This document shows, piece after piece, positions 23,395 to 31,599 of a DNA stretch of 64,000 nt. This DNA comes from Acidovorax sp. Leaf191 (GTDB lineage: Bacteria > Pseudomonadota > Gammaproteobacteria > Burkholderiales > Burkholderiaceae_C), in NCBI RefSeq assembly GCF_001424425.1, contig NZ_LMPT01000005.1:124001-188000 (forward strand), in the 5' to 3' direction. The notes under the pieces were generated by a model. It ran no database searches. It was not told the DNA's origin and saw nothing but the letters and a program-made list of their open reading frames with translations. The position numbers and the translations under genes are program-made. Every line of letters begins with the position of its first letter. The first letter of the stretch is position 1.

Positions 23395-24492
23395 CTACCG
23401 GGCCAGGCCGTCGACCGCCTGGAACATCGACTGGCGCGCCTGGCTCACGATCTGGCCCTTCCACACATCGGTGTCGGTGTAGAACGCTGCCAGCATCTGC
23501 GCCTTGATCTGGGCATGCTGCTCGGCCGGTGCCTCGGGGTGCAGGTTGAGCCACTGCTCGGCGCGGATCGCGTCCATCACCTCCAGCACCGGCACGGTGC
23601 CGTATTCCATCGCGATGCCCGTGGTTTCCGCATGGGGGCACTCGTCGTACACGGAGTTCCACATCAGCCCGGTGAGGAAAGCCGACGTCGAGGAGCCGTC
23701 GTAGATGGACGTGACCGGCGTGGCGCCGCCACCGTCCCACCAGGCCCGGGCGCGCGCCACGGAGTCGGCATCGTCTTTGCCGGCGTAGATGCGCTCACCA
23801 TGGCCGCTGGGGCCCAGGCCCGTGTGCAGGTCGATCCAGGCGATGCGCGATGCGTTGGCGCCGTGCTGGCGCAGCACCTGGCGCAGCGTGCGGTTGCTCC
23901 AGGTGGGCTCGGTGCCGCCGAAGAACACGCCCTGCGGAAACTCATGCTGGCCCTGCGAGATGGCGGCCTGCCAGGCGGCTTCGCCGTGCGTGTCGATGTA
24001 CTGCTGCCGGGCGGCGGCATTCTCGGCCGAGGGCGGCCACTGCTCGGGCAGCAACAGGGGCTGCACCTCGCGGTAGGCCTTGTTCACCGGCAGGGGCTGG
24101 GAGAAGTCCTGGAAGTTGCGGTTCAGGTCCACGTTCTCGTGCGTGAAGCGGCGCACGTGCGAGAAGCCATACGGGTTGAGCGCATGGATGTACAGCGTGG
24201 CCACGCCGGCGGCGCGTGCCTTGTCGCGCCACTCTTGGTCGTGCAGCGCGAACACCTGCACGCCGCTGCCGCAGTAGCCCTCCACGCCGTGGCAGGCGCT
24301 GCTCACGATGAGCAGCTTTTTCGCATCGGCCGGGCCGTCCAGCACCACGTCCATCGCCAGGTCCTCGCCGTCACGGCCTTTGAGCGGGTGGGCGTGCGAC
24401 TCGATGGGCAGGCCGGCCGCGGCGGCGGCTTCGAGGAGCTTGGTGCGGGCCTCTGCGTAGCTGGAGGAAAAGGCGCTGGGGATGCCGATCAT
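23395..24492 (-). CDS. DUF2817 (M14-like) putative zinc carboxypeptidase
   Basis: A 365-residue protein of the DUF2817 family (PF10994), related to M14 zinc carboxypeptidases and aspartoacylases. The zinc-binding H-x-x-E is in SACHGVEGYCGS (about 68-71), followed by the substrate/arginine element ENVDLNRNF and a downstream histidine in IDLHTGLGPSGHG. No signal peptide, so a cytoplasmic amidase or peptidase is likely. The ATG at 24492 starts the conserved part; upstream in-frame codons are proline-rich shadow. It lies 114 bases downstream of the HipO-like gene and may be co-transcribed. Confidence 0.85.
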   Translation of the reverse strand: MIGIPSAFSSSYAEARTKLLEAAAAAGLPIESHAHPLKGRDGEDLAMDVVLDGPADAKKLLIVSSACHGVEGYCGSGVQVFALHDQEWRDKARAAGVATLYIHALNPYGFSHVRRFTHENVDLNRNFQDFSQPLPVNKAYREVQPLLLPEQWPPSAENAAARQQYIDTHGEAAWQAAISQGQHEFPQGVFFGGTEPTWSNRTLRQVLRQHGANASRIAWIDLHTGLGPSGHGERIYAGKDDADSVARARAWWDGGGATPVTSIYDGSSTSAFLTGLMWNSVYDECPHAETTGIAMEYGTVPVLEVMDAIRAEQWLNLHPEAPAEQHAQIKAQMLAAFYTDTDVWKGQIVSQARQSMFQAVDGLAR

Positions 24493-24606
24493 GGGCGGGG
24501 CTTTCAGGGGTCGGGGGGGGAGGGGGACAAAAGAAAACCCGGGGCACACGGGGCGCCCAGGGTTTCAAGGCAGAACGAGAAATCAGCGGCGGCGGAGCGG
24601 TGGCGT

Positions 24607-25818
24607 TCAGGCCGTCGCCGTGGGCTGGGCCAGCCACTGCTCGGCCAGCTTGACCCAGTAGGTGGCGCCCAGCGGGATCAGGTCGTCGTTGAAGTCGTAG
24701 CTCGGGTTGTGCAGCATGCAGGGGCCGCCGCCATGGCCCATCTCCCGGTGCGCGCCGTCGCCATTGGCGATGAAGCAGTACGCGCCGGGCTTGGCCTGCA
24801 ACATGTAGGCAAAGTCTTCGGCGCCCATGGTGGGCTCCTGGGGCAGCACATGTTCAGCGCCGACGATCTCGGTCATGACCTTGCGCGCGAACTCGGCCTC
24901 GGCGGGCGAGTTGACGGTGGGCGGGTAGTTGCGCACGAACGCGAATTCGCAGGTGGCGTCGTGCGCCGCGCAGGTGTGTTCGGCGATCTGGCGCATGCGC
25001 TTTTCGATCAGCTCCAGCACCTCGACGGTGAAGGTGCGCACGGTGCCCTGCAGCTCGACGCTGTCGGGCACCACGTTGGTGGCCTCGCCCGCGTTGATCA
25101 TGGTGACCGAGATCACGCCCGCATCCACCGGCTTCTTGTTGCGGCTGATGATGGTCTGGAAGGTCTGCACCATCTGGCAGGCGATCGGCACCGGGTCGAT
25201 GCCGGTGTGCGGCAGCGCTGCATGGCCGCCCTTGCCGCGGATCACGATCTTGAATTCGCTGGTCGACGCCATCACCGGGCCGGGGCTCACGGCAAACGTG
25301 CCCACCGGCATGCCGGGCCAGTTGTGCATGCCGTACACGGCCTGCATGGGGAACTGCTCGAACAGGCCGTCCTCGATCATCACGCGGGCACCACCGCCGC
25401 CCTCTTCCGCGGGCTGGAAGATCAGGTACACGGTGCCGTCGAAATTGCGGTGCTTGGCAAAGTGCTGCGCCGCGGCCAGCAGCATGGCCACGTGGCCGTC
25501 GTGGCCGCAGGCGTGCATCTTGCCCTGGTGCTTGCTGGCGTGGGCGAAGGTGTTGAACTCCTGCATGGGCAGGGCGTCCATGTCGGCACGCAGGCCGATG
25601 GCCCGGCCGCTGGCGCCGCCGTCGCGGCCCTTGACGATGCCCACCACGCCCGTCTTGCCCAGGCCGCGGTGGATCGGAATCCCCCATTCGGTGAGCTTTT
25701 GGGCCACCACGTCAGCGGTGCGCACCTCTTCGAAGCACAGCTCGGGATGCGCGTGAATGTCCTTGCGCACCGCGGCAATGCTGGCCGCCTGCGTGACGAT
25801 GGAATCAATTACGTTCAT
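24607..25818 (-). CDS. M20 family amidohydrolase (hippurate hydrolase type)
   Basis: A 403-residue cytoplasmic zinc amidohydrolase of the M20D group, which removes acyl groups from N-acyl amino acids. Metal-binding and catalytic segments are visible: GLRADMDALPM, MHACGHDGHVAMLL (metal-bridging Cys/His), FQPAEEGGGGA (catalytic Glu), the dimerisation-domain GKGGHAALPHTG, and the late MGAEDFAYML. It diverges from argE across 78 bp. The group includes hippurate hydrolase, indole-amino-acid hydrolases and N-acetyldiaminopimelate deacetylase; substrate not decidable from sequence. Confidence 0.92.
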   Translation of the reverse strand: MNVIDSIVTQAASIAAVRKDIHAHPELCFEEVRTADVVAQKLTEWGIPIHRGLGKTGVVGIVKGRDGGASGRAIGLRADMDALPMQEFNTFAHASKHQGKMHACGHDGHVAMLLAAAQHFAKHRNFDGTVYLIFQPAEEGGGGARVMIEDGLFEQFPMQAVYGMHNWPGMPVGTFAVSPGPVMASTSEFKIVIRGKGGHAALPHTGIDPVPIACQMVQTFQTIISRNKKPVDAGVISVTMINAGEATNVVPDSVELQGTVRTFTVEVLELIEKRMRQIAEHTCAAHDATCEFAFVRNYPPTVNSPAEAEFARKVMTEIVGAEHVLPQEPTMGAEDFAYMLQAKPGAYCFIANGDGAHREMGHGGGPCMLHNPSYDFNDDLIPLGATYWVKLAEQWLAQPTATA

Positions 25819-25896
25819 GATATGTATCCTTACGATCTCACAGTCTAGCCCGTCAGCAAGCCACGTGCCAACCCGGGTTTATCACCAGTCCACACC

Positions 25897-27066
25897 ATGA
25901 TTTCGCCCCACGCCCTCGAACTTGCGCAAACCCTGGTGCGCATGAACACCGTCAGCCACAACTCCAATCTGGAGCTGATCCACTTCATCCGCGACCACCT
26001 GGCCAGGCTGGGAGTGAAGAGCCGCCTGACCTTCAACGACGACAAGACCAAGGCCAACCTGTTCGCCACGCTGGGCGAGGGCAAACCGGCCGGTATCATC
26101 CTGTCGGGCCACACCGACACCGTGCCGTGGGACGGCCAGGACTGGACCATGGACCCGCTGAGCGCGCTGATCAAGGACGGTCCCGAAGGCCCGAGCCTGT
26201 ATGGCCGTGGCAGCGCCGACATGAAGGCGTTCATCGGCATCGCCGTGTCGCAGGCCGAGCAGTTCTTGAACAGCAACGCACCCTTTGCCGTGCACCTGGC
26301 CTTCAGCTACGAGGAAGAGATCGGCTGCTTTGGCGTGAAGGAGCTCATCGCCGACCTGCGCGACGCGAACATCCGGCCCCTGGCCTGCATCGTGGGCGAG
26401 CCCACCAGCATGGTGCCCGCCATCGCCCACAAGGGCGTGTACCGCTACAAGTGCTGCGTGCGCGGTAAGGAGGCGCACTCATCGCTCACGCCCCACTCGG
26501 TGAACGCCATCGAGATGGCGGCCCGCGTGGTCAGCCGCCTGCGCGACATGGGTGAGGGCTTCGAGCGCGAGGAGCCCCGCTTCGAAGGCTTCGATGTGCC
26601 GTTCTCGACCACCAGCGTGGGGCAGTTCCACGGCGGCATCGCCGACAACGTGGTGCCGCGCGACGCCGAGTTCCGCTACGAATTCCGCGACCTGCCTACG
26701 GCCAATGCCGCGCAGATGCAGTCCGAGGTGGTGGCCTATGCCAAGTCGCTGGAGCCGCGCATGAAACAGGTGGCGCCCGCGGCCGGCTTCTCGTTTGAAA
26801 CCATCTGCGAGATCCCGAGCTTCCTGGGCAGCAAGGACGACCCCGTCACGCGCCTGGCGCAGACCCTGTCGGGCGAGAAGAGCACCACCCTCGTGGCCTT
26901 CGGCACCGAGGCCGGCCTGTTCAAGAACGCCGGCATCTCCACCGTGGTCTGCGGCCCCGGCAGCATCCAGCAGGCGCACCAGCCCGACGAGTACGTGAGC
27001 CTCGAACAGCTCGGCCGCTGCGAGGCCTTCATGCAAGGGCTGGCGCGCACCACGTCGATCGACTAA
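25897..27066 (+). CDS. argE: Acetylornithine deacetylase
   Basis: A 389-residue M20A zinc deacetylase that releases ornithine from N-acetylornithine in arginine synthesis. It has SGHTDTVPWDG, YGRGSADMKAFIG, the EEEIGCFG catalytic-glutamate segment, CIVGEPTSM and KGKEAHSS-type dimerisation motif (here RGKEAHSSL), and a C-terminal GPGSIQQAHQPDEYV with a metal histidine, all in the ArgE order. In betaproteobacteria ArgJ usually performs this step, so ArgE may be a salvage or catabolic deacetylase; the divergent HipO-like gene and nearby DUF2817 gene suggest an acyl-amino-acid module. Confidence 0.92.
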   Translation: MISPHALELAQTLVRMNTVSHNSNLELIHFIRDHLARLGVKSRLTFNDDKTKANLFATLGEGKPAGIILSGHTDTVPWDGQDWTMDPLSALIKDGPEGPSLYGRGSADMKAFIGIAVSQAEQFLNSNAPFAVHLAFSYEEEIGCFGVKELIADLRDANIRPLACIVGEPTSMVPAIAHKGVYRYKCCVRGKEAHSSLTPHSVNAIEMAARVVSRLRDMGEGFEREEPRFEGFDVPFSTTSVGQFHGGIADNVVPRDAEFRYEFRDLPTANAAQMQSEVVAYAKSLEPRMKQVAPAAGFSFETICEIPSFLGSKDDPVTRLAQTLSGEKSTTLVAFGTEAGLFKNAGISTVVCGPGSIQQAHQPDEYVSLEQLGRCEAFMQGLARTTSID

Positions 27067-27103
27067 TTAAATCCCGTGAAGCCTTACTTTCAAAAATACA
27101 CAA

Positions 27104-27163
27104 CCGTTCACGCTGAGCCTGTCGAAGCGCCGCGCAAGGCTTCGACAGGCTCAGCCCGAACGG
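27104..27163. repeat. REP-like palindromic element, copy 2 (complete)
   Basis: GCTGAGCCTGTCGAAGC (27112-27128) and its exact reverse complement (27139-27155) form a 17-bp stem with a 10-base loop, flanked by CCGTTC and GAACGG. It occupies the convergent gap between argE and the ABC receptor gene and could serve as a bidirectional terminator. Confidence 0.92.
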
Positions 27164-27208
27164 TTCTGGGTATTGAATGATGGGGCGCGAACCCGCGTCC
27201 ATCCGGGC

Positions 27209-28360
27209 TCAAGTCCTCACACGTCCGTCGCCGGTCAGCATCGACATCTCCACGAACTTCGACGCCGCATGGCTGGTGGCGCTGAAGGCCACCGGAAAGC
27301 CCGAGATCGTCTGGTTGCCGATGGCTTCGGTGCCGGTGATGAAGCTCTCGCGCGTGAGGCCCTTGCCGCCGGCCTGCGCCTGGCGCAGGCCTTCGGAGAA
27401 CACGCGGGCCGCCAGGTAGCCCTCCATGCTGGAGTAGTTGGCCTGCACCTTGTCGCCGCCCTTCTTGATCGCCTCCAGGAACTCGCGCGTGATCTGGCGC
27501 GAGGGCTGGTAGGGCGAAGGCACGACCTGCGAGACGACCACGCCAGCGCCGTCCTTGCCCAGCTCGTCGGCCAGGGCCTGCGTGCCCACGAACGACACGT
27601 TGTAGAACGTGCCGCCGAACCCCGCCTTGCGCGCCGAGCGCACGAAGGCCGCGCTGCCCGCATAGGCCGCGATCTGCACCACGGCGTCGGGCTTGGCGGC
27701 CATGAGCTTGTCGGTGGCGGCTTTGACCTCCACCGAGTTGCGCTCCACCGTGGCCGTGGCGACGGGGGCCAGCTTCAGATCAGCCAGCGCGCGGGTCACG
27801 CCGTCGAGCCCCGCCTTGCCGTAGGCATCGTTCTGGTAGAACACCGCGATCTTCTTGAGGCCCAGGTTGGTGAGCTGGCGCACGATGAGCGCGGTCTCGT
27901 CGTAGTACGAGGCGCGCACATGGAAGATGAGCCGGTTGAACGGCTGGCGCAGCGCCTCGGCCCCGGTGAACGGGCCGAAGAACGGCAGCCTGGCCTGCGT
28001 GAACAGCGGCAGCGCGGCCAGGCTGGTGGGCGTGCCGATGTAGCCGAACAGCGCGAACACGTCGTCGGCGATGAACTTCTTCGTGTTCTCCGCGCAGCGC
28101 TCGGGCTCATAGCCGTCGTCCAGCGTGCGAATCTCGACCAGCCGCTTGCCCACCCCACCCTGGGCATTGAACTGGTCGAAAAAGAGCTTGGCGCCCTGGT
28201 TGAACTGCACGCCCAGCTGCGCGGCCGGGCCGGTGAATGCGGCCGACTGACCCAGTACGATGCGGGCTTCGCCCTGGGCCTGCGCGGTGTGGAAACCGCC
28301 GAGCGCGACCGCGCCCAGACCGATGGAAAACTGTCTGCGCCCCAATGCCTTTGGCTTCAT
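27209..28360 (-). CDS. ABC transporter substrate-binding protein, LivJ/branched-chain type
   Basis: A 383-residue periplasmic receptor of the type I fold (Leu/Ile/Val or aromatic-acid ABC importers). The signal peptide carries a twin-arginine pattern (LGRRQFSIGLG, residues 7-17) and ends HTAQAQG, so export by Tat is plausible. Domain landmarks are IVLGQSAAFTGPAAQLG, FALFGYIGTPTS and IAVFYQNDAYGKAGLDG. GAGGGA precedes the ATG at 28360. No permease or ATPase genes are adjacent, so it is an orphan receptor; related orphan receptors serve as inputs to other systems or share permeases. Divergent from the molybdopterin gene across 166 bp. Confidence 0.9.
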   Translation of the reverse strand: MKPKALGRRQFSIGLGAVALGGFHTAQAQGEARIVLGQSAAFTGPAAQLGVQFNQGAKLFFDQFNAQGGVGKRLVEIRTLDDGYEPERCAENTKKFIADDVFALFGYIGTPTSLAALPLFTQARLPFFGPFTGAEALRQPFNRLIFHVRASYYDETALIVRQLTNLGLKKIAVFYQNDAYGKAGLDGVTRALADLKLAPVATATVERNSVEVKAATDKLMAAKPDAVVQIAAYAGSAAFVRSARKAGFGGTFYNVSFVGTQALADELGKDGAGVVVSQVVPSPYQPSRQITREFLEAIKKGGDKVQANYSSMEGYLAARVFSEGLRQAQAGGKGLTRESFITGTEAIGNQTISGFPVAFSATSHAASKFVEMSMLTGDGRVRT

Positions 28361-28526
28361 GGTGAAATCCCTCTTCCTGTCAACACAACGAGGTTGACAC
28401 CTCGGCGCTGCCGGCAAGAACCTGCGCACAGGTCCCCGGCAGTCTGCGGTGAAGCGGCGGGCTTTTTGTTGGATATTGGTTCGATATGCACGCCGCTTCC
28501 TACGAAGTTTAACGATCGCCCCACCC

Positions 28527-30647
28527 ATGTCCACGCCTTCTGCCGCCATTTCCCTCCCTTCTGGCCCGATCCAGGTGCGCGGTGCCTGCCCGCACGACTG
28601 TCCGGATACCTGCGCCCTGATCACCACCGTGGACGACAACGGCGTGGCCACCCGCGTGCAGGGCAACCCCGACCACCCGCACACCGACGGCGTGCTCTGC
28701 GCCAAGGTGAGCAAGTACACCGAACGCAGCTACCACCCCGAGCGCGTGCTCACACCGCTCAAGCGCACGGGCCCCAAAGGCCCGGGCGGCAGCGGCCAGT
28801 TCGCACCCGTCAGCTGGGACGAGGCCCTGGACGACATCGCGCAGCGCCTGCAGTCCATCGCCGCCCGCGCGCCCGAGGCCATCCTGCCCTACAGCTACGC
28901 CGGCACCATGGGCATGGTGCAGGGCGAGAGCATGGACCGGCGCTTCTTCCACCAGCTGGGGGCATCGCTGCTGGACCGCACCATCTGCGCATCGGCGGGC
29001 GCTGAGGCGCTGACGCAGACCCTGGGCGGCAAGGTGGGCATGAAGGTGGAGTTCTTCGCCGAATCACAGCTCATCCTGATCTGGGGCAGCAACTCCATCG
29101 GCAGCAACCTGCATTTTTGGCGCTACGCGCAGCAGGCCAAGAGGAATGGCGCCCGGCTGGTGTGCATCGACCCGCGCAAGAGCGAGACGGCCGACAAGTG
29201 CCACGAGCACATCGCCCTGCGCCCGGGCACCGATGCCGCGCTGGCCCTGGCGCTGATGCACGAGCTGATCGCCCACGACTGGCTGGACCACGACTACATC
29301 GCGCGCCACACGCTGGGCTGGGACCCGCTGCGCGAGCGCGCCCTGCAGTGGCCGCCCGAGCGCGCGGCCGAAGTCTGCGGCATTCCGGTCGAGCAGATCC
29401 GCCAGCTGGCCCGCGACTACGGCACCACCCAGCCCGCCGCCATCCGCCTGAACTACGGCATGCAGCGCGTGCGCGGCGGCGGCAACGCCGTGCGCGCCGT
29501 GGCCTGCCTGCCCGCCCTCACCGGCGCCTGGCGCCACCGCGCTGGCGGCTTGCTGCTGTCGAGCTCGGGCCAGTTCCCGGCGCAGCGCGCGGTGCTGCAG
29601 CGGCCCGACCTGATGCCCCAGGCGGCCGCAGGGCGCGTGCCGCGCACCATCAACATGACGACCATCGGCGACGACCTGCTGCGCGAGGCATCGCCCGCCT
29701 TCGGCCCGAAGGTCGAGGCCGTGGTGGTCTACAACAGCAACCCCGTGGCCGTGGCCCCGGACTCGGGCAAGGTGGTGCGCGGGTTTGCGCGCGAAGACCT
29801 TTTCACCGTGGTGCTGGAGCACTTCCAGACCGACACCGCCGACTACGCGGACTACATCCTGCCCGCCACCACGCAGCTCGAACACTGGGACGTGCACCTG
29901 TCCTACGGCCACACCGACGTGGTGCTCAACCGCCCCGCGATTGCGCCGCTGGGCGAAGCCCGCAGCAACGCCCAGATCTTCCGCGACCTGGCCGCGCGCA
30001 TGGGCTTTGCCGACCCCTGCTTTGCCGACACCGACGAGGCGCTGTGCCGCCAGGCCTTCGGCGATGCGGTGGACTACGCGCTGCTCGAATCCCAGGGCTT
30101 TGCCACGGTGGCCATTCCCGATGCGCTGTTTGCCGAAGGCAACTTCCCGTCACCGTCAGGCAAGTGCGAGTTCTACAGCGCCCGCCTGGCCGCGCAGGGC
30201 CTGGACGGCCTGCCCGACCACCTGCCCAACTACGAGCTGCAGGGCACCGACGCACGCTACCCCCTGGCCATGATCTCGCCGCCCGCGCGCAACTTCTTGA
30301 ATTCCACCTTCGTGAACGTGACGAGCCTGCGCAACATCGAAGGCCGCCCGATCCTGGAGATCCACCCCGACGACGCCGAAGCCCGCGGCATCGCCAACGA
30401 CGCCGTGGTGCGCGTGTTCAACGACCGCGGCAGCTACCAGTGCCACGCCACCGTCTCGCGCCGCGCCCGCCCCGGCGTGGTCAACGGCCTGGGCATCTGG
30501 TGGCGCAAGCTGGGGCTCGATGGGACGAACGTGAACGAGGTGACGAGCCAGGCGCTGACGGACCTGGGGCGGGCGCCGACGTTTTATGACTGCCTGGTGG
30601 AGGTGGAGGCTTGCGCTGCAGCAGCGGCAGCCGAATCAGTTGCGTGA
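28527..30647 (+). CDS. Molybdopterin oxidoreductase family protein with 4Fe-4S site
   Basis: A 706-residue member of the DMSO reductase superfamily. An N-terminal 4Fe-4S motif is complete: Cys21, Cys25, Cys29 (CPHDCPDTC) and Cys58 (DGVLCAKVSK). The MGD-binding regions follow (LIWGSNSIGSNLHFWR, CIDPRKSETADKC; C-terminal MISPPARNFLNSTFVNV). No Tat signal, so it is cytoplasmic, and no electron-transfer or membrane subunit genes adjoin. The ATG at 28527 is used; an upstream in-frame ATG at 28449 would add 26 poorly supported residues. The subgroup is common in soil proteobacteria but without assigned substrate. Confidence 0.9.
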   Translation: MSTPSAAISLPSGPIQVRGACPHDCPDTCALITTVDDNGVATRVQGNPDHPHTDGVLCAKVSKYTERSYHPERVLTPLKRTGPKGPGGSGQFAPVSWDEALDDIAQRLQSIAARAPEAILPYSYAGTMGMVQGESMDRRFFHQLGASLLDRTICASAGAEALTQTLGGKVGMKVEFFAESQLILIWGSNSIGSNLHFWRYAQQAKRNGARLVCIDPRKSETADKCHEHIALRPGTDAALALALMHELIAHDWLDHDYIARHTLGWDPLRERALQWPPERAAEVCGIPVEQIRQLARDYGTTQPAAIRLNYGMQRVRGGGNAVRAVACLPALTGAWRHRAGGLLLSSSGQFPAQRAVLQRPDLMPQAAAGRVPRTINMTTIGDDLLREASPAFGPKVEAVVVYNSNPVAVAPDSGKVVRGFAREDLFTVVLEHFQTDTADYADYILPATTQLEHWDVHLSYGHTDVVLNRPAIAPLGEARSNAQIFRDLAARMGFADPCFADTDEALCRQAFGDAVDYALLESQGFATVAIPDALFAEGNFPSPSGKCEFYSARLAAQGLDGLPDHLPNYELQGTDARYPLAMISPPARNFLNSTFVNVTSLRNIEGRPILEIHPDDAEARGIANDAVVRVFNDRGSYQCHATVSRRARPGVVNGLGIWWRKLGLDGTNVNEVTSQALTDLGRAPTFYDCLVEVEACAAAAAAESVA

Positions 30648-30664
30648 TCGACTGAACTCCCCAG

Positions 30665-30877
30665 CTACTGCTCCGATCCGTCGCGTGAAGGCGGCAAACG
30701 CACAATTTGCCCTCCACGGGCCACGATCAAATCCGTGCCCGTTTGCTGGGCCACTTGGCGGGCCCGCTGCGCCGCCCGGCGAATAGCCACCTGAGCGCCT
30801 TTGAAGTCCGCCTGCACATCACGCCCGTTTGTGGTATAGGCCGGGACGGGCTCATTCACAGCATGTGGCTTCGTCAT
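30665..30877 (-). CDS. Small partner (possible antitoxin) of the zeta-toxin-like ATPase
   Basis: A 70-residue protein translated from an ATG that overlaps the zeta-like gene's stop (ATGA, 30877-30874). The sequence has a charged helical centre (AIRRAAQRARQVAQQTGTD) and a short C-terminal strand LIVARGGQIVRL. I recall short proteins with a similar A-R-x-x-A-x-x-T-G-T-x-x-V-x-R pattern next to zeta-toxin-like ATPases in other proteobacteria, where they are presumed antitoxins. The order here (toxin first) is unusual for classical type II pairs. The frame could start at 30892, five residues earlier. Confidence 0.7.
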   Translation of the reverse strand: MTKPHAVNEPVPAYTTNGRDVQADFKGAQVAIRRAAQRARQVAQQTGTDLIVARGGQIVRLPPSRDGSEQ

Positions 30878-31404
30878 GGCTTTCCACTCCAATCCATCAA
30901 TTGGGGCTCATCCCCCGAGTTGTCATACACCGACCACTGGTCCACCAGCGGCTGGTACACGGTGCGCAGCAAAAGAAGTCCTGCCGCAAACCGACGGTGA
31001 ACCGTCGCTTCAGGAATGTGATGGCCACCCTGGCGCACCCGTTCTGCCACACGTTGTACCGCCATGCCCGCGTGGGGCAGACTCAAAAAAAATAATTCCA
31101 CAAAATAACCTGCCCGCCGCCACTGCGGAATCTGCCTGGCATACGCCCGACCCGACAGCGTTTCAAACGCGAAACTTTCTCGCCGGTCCACATGTTGGGC
31201 AATCGCTTGCAGCATCAGGCGCCCCGCTTGAAGAGCAGCCAGCTCTGGCGCGAAGGGCGACAAGCCCGCAGCGATCAAATCTGCATTCACAAACACTGGA
31301 CAGGCCGCCTCATTGGGCAAAAACTCCCGCGCGAATGTGGTCTTGCCCGCTCCATTCGGTCCGGCAATGATGATGATCCTGGGCACGGTCTCGGGTGCTG
31401 TCAT
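30874..31404 (-). CDS. Zeta-toxin-like P-loop ATPase
   Basis: A 176-residue P-loop protein of the zeta toxin/COG4185 group. It has a Walker A GPNGAGKTTFAREFLP at about 15-30, NADLIAAGLSPFAPE (the Asp/Asn substrate-lid element), FAFETLSGRAYARQI (the zeta-type acceptor segment) and the ELFFLSLPHAGMAVQRVAERVRQGGHHIPE strand-helix with a conserved arginine. True zeta toxins phosphorylate UDP-N-acetylglucosamine; this shorter group is less well characterised. ATG at 31404 is chosen over 31422. Coupled by ATGA to a 70-residue partner. The 195-bp upstream gap to the MFS gene shows no further gene. Confidence 0.83.
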   Translation of the reverse strand: MTAPETVPRIIIIAGPNGAGKTTFAREFLPNEAACPVFVNADLIAAGLSPFAPELAALQAGRLMLQAIAQHVDRRESFAFETLSGRAYARQIPQWRRAGYFVELFFLSLPHAGMAVQRVAERVRQGGHHIPEATVHRRFAAGLLLLRTVYQPLVDQWSVYDNSGDEPQLMDWSGKP

Positions 31405-31599
31405 GGCACATTGCACCCCCACAAGCCATATCCCGCAAGCTCTGAGTGCAGAAGGGTGAGGCGGGCTTGGTATGGGTCAGTGGGGTGGGCAGGCAAAGCA
31501 GTCTCGTCACAGGTAGCACTGCATTATGAAACTCCTGGGCGAATAGCTGCGTGCGCTTGTCCACCAGGCTCTGGCAGTAAATTTTGTTTAGCGCCTGCC

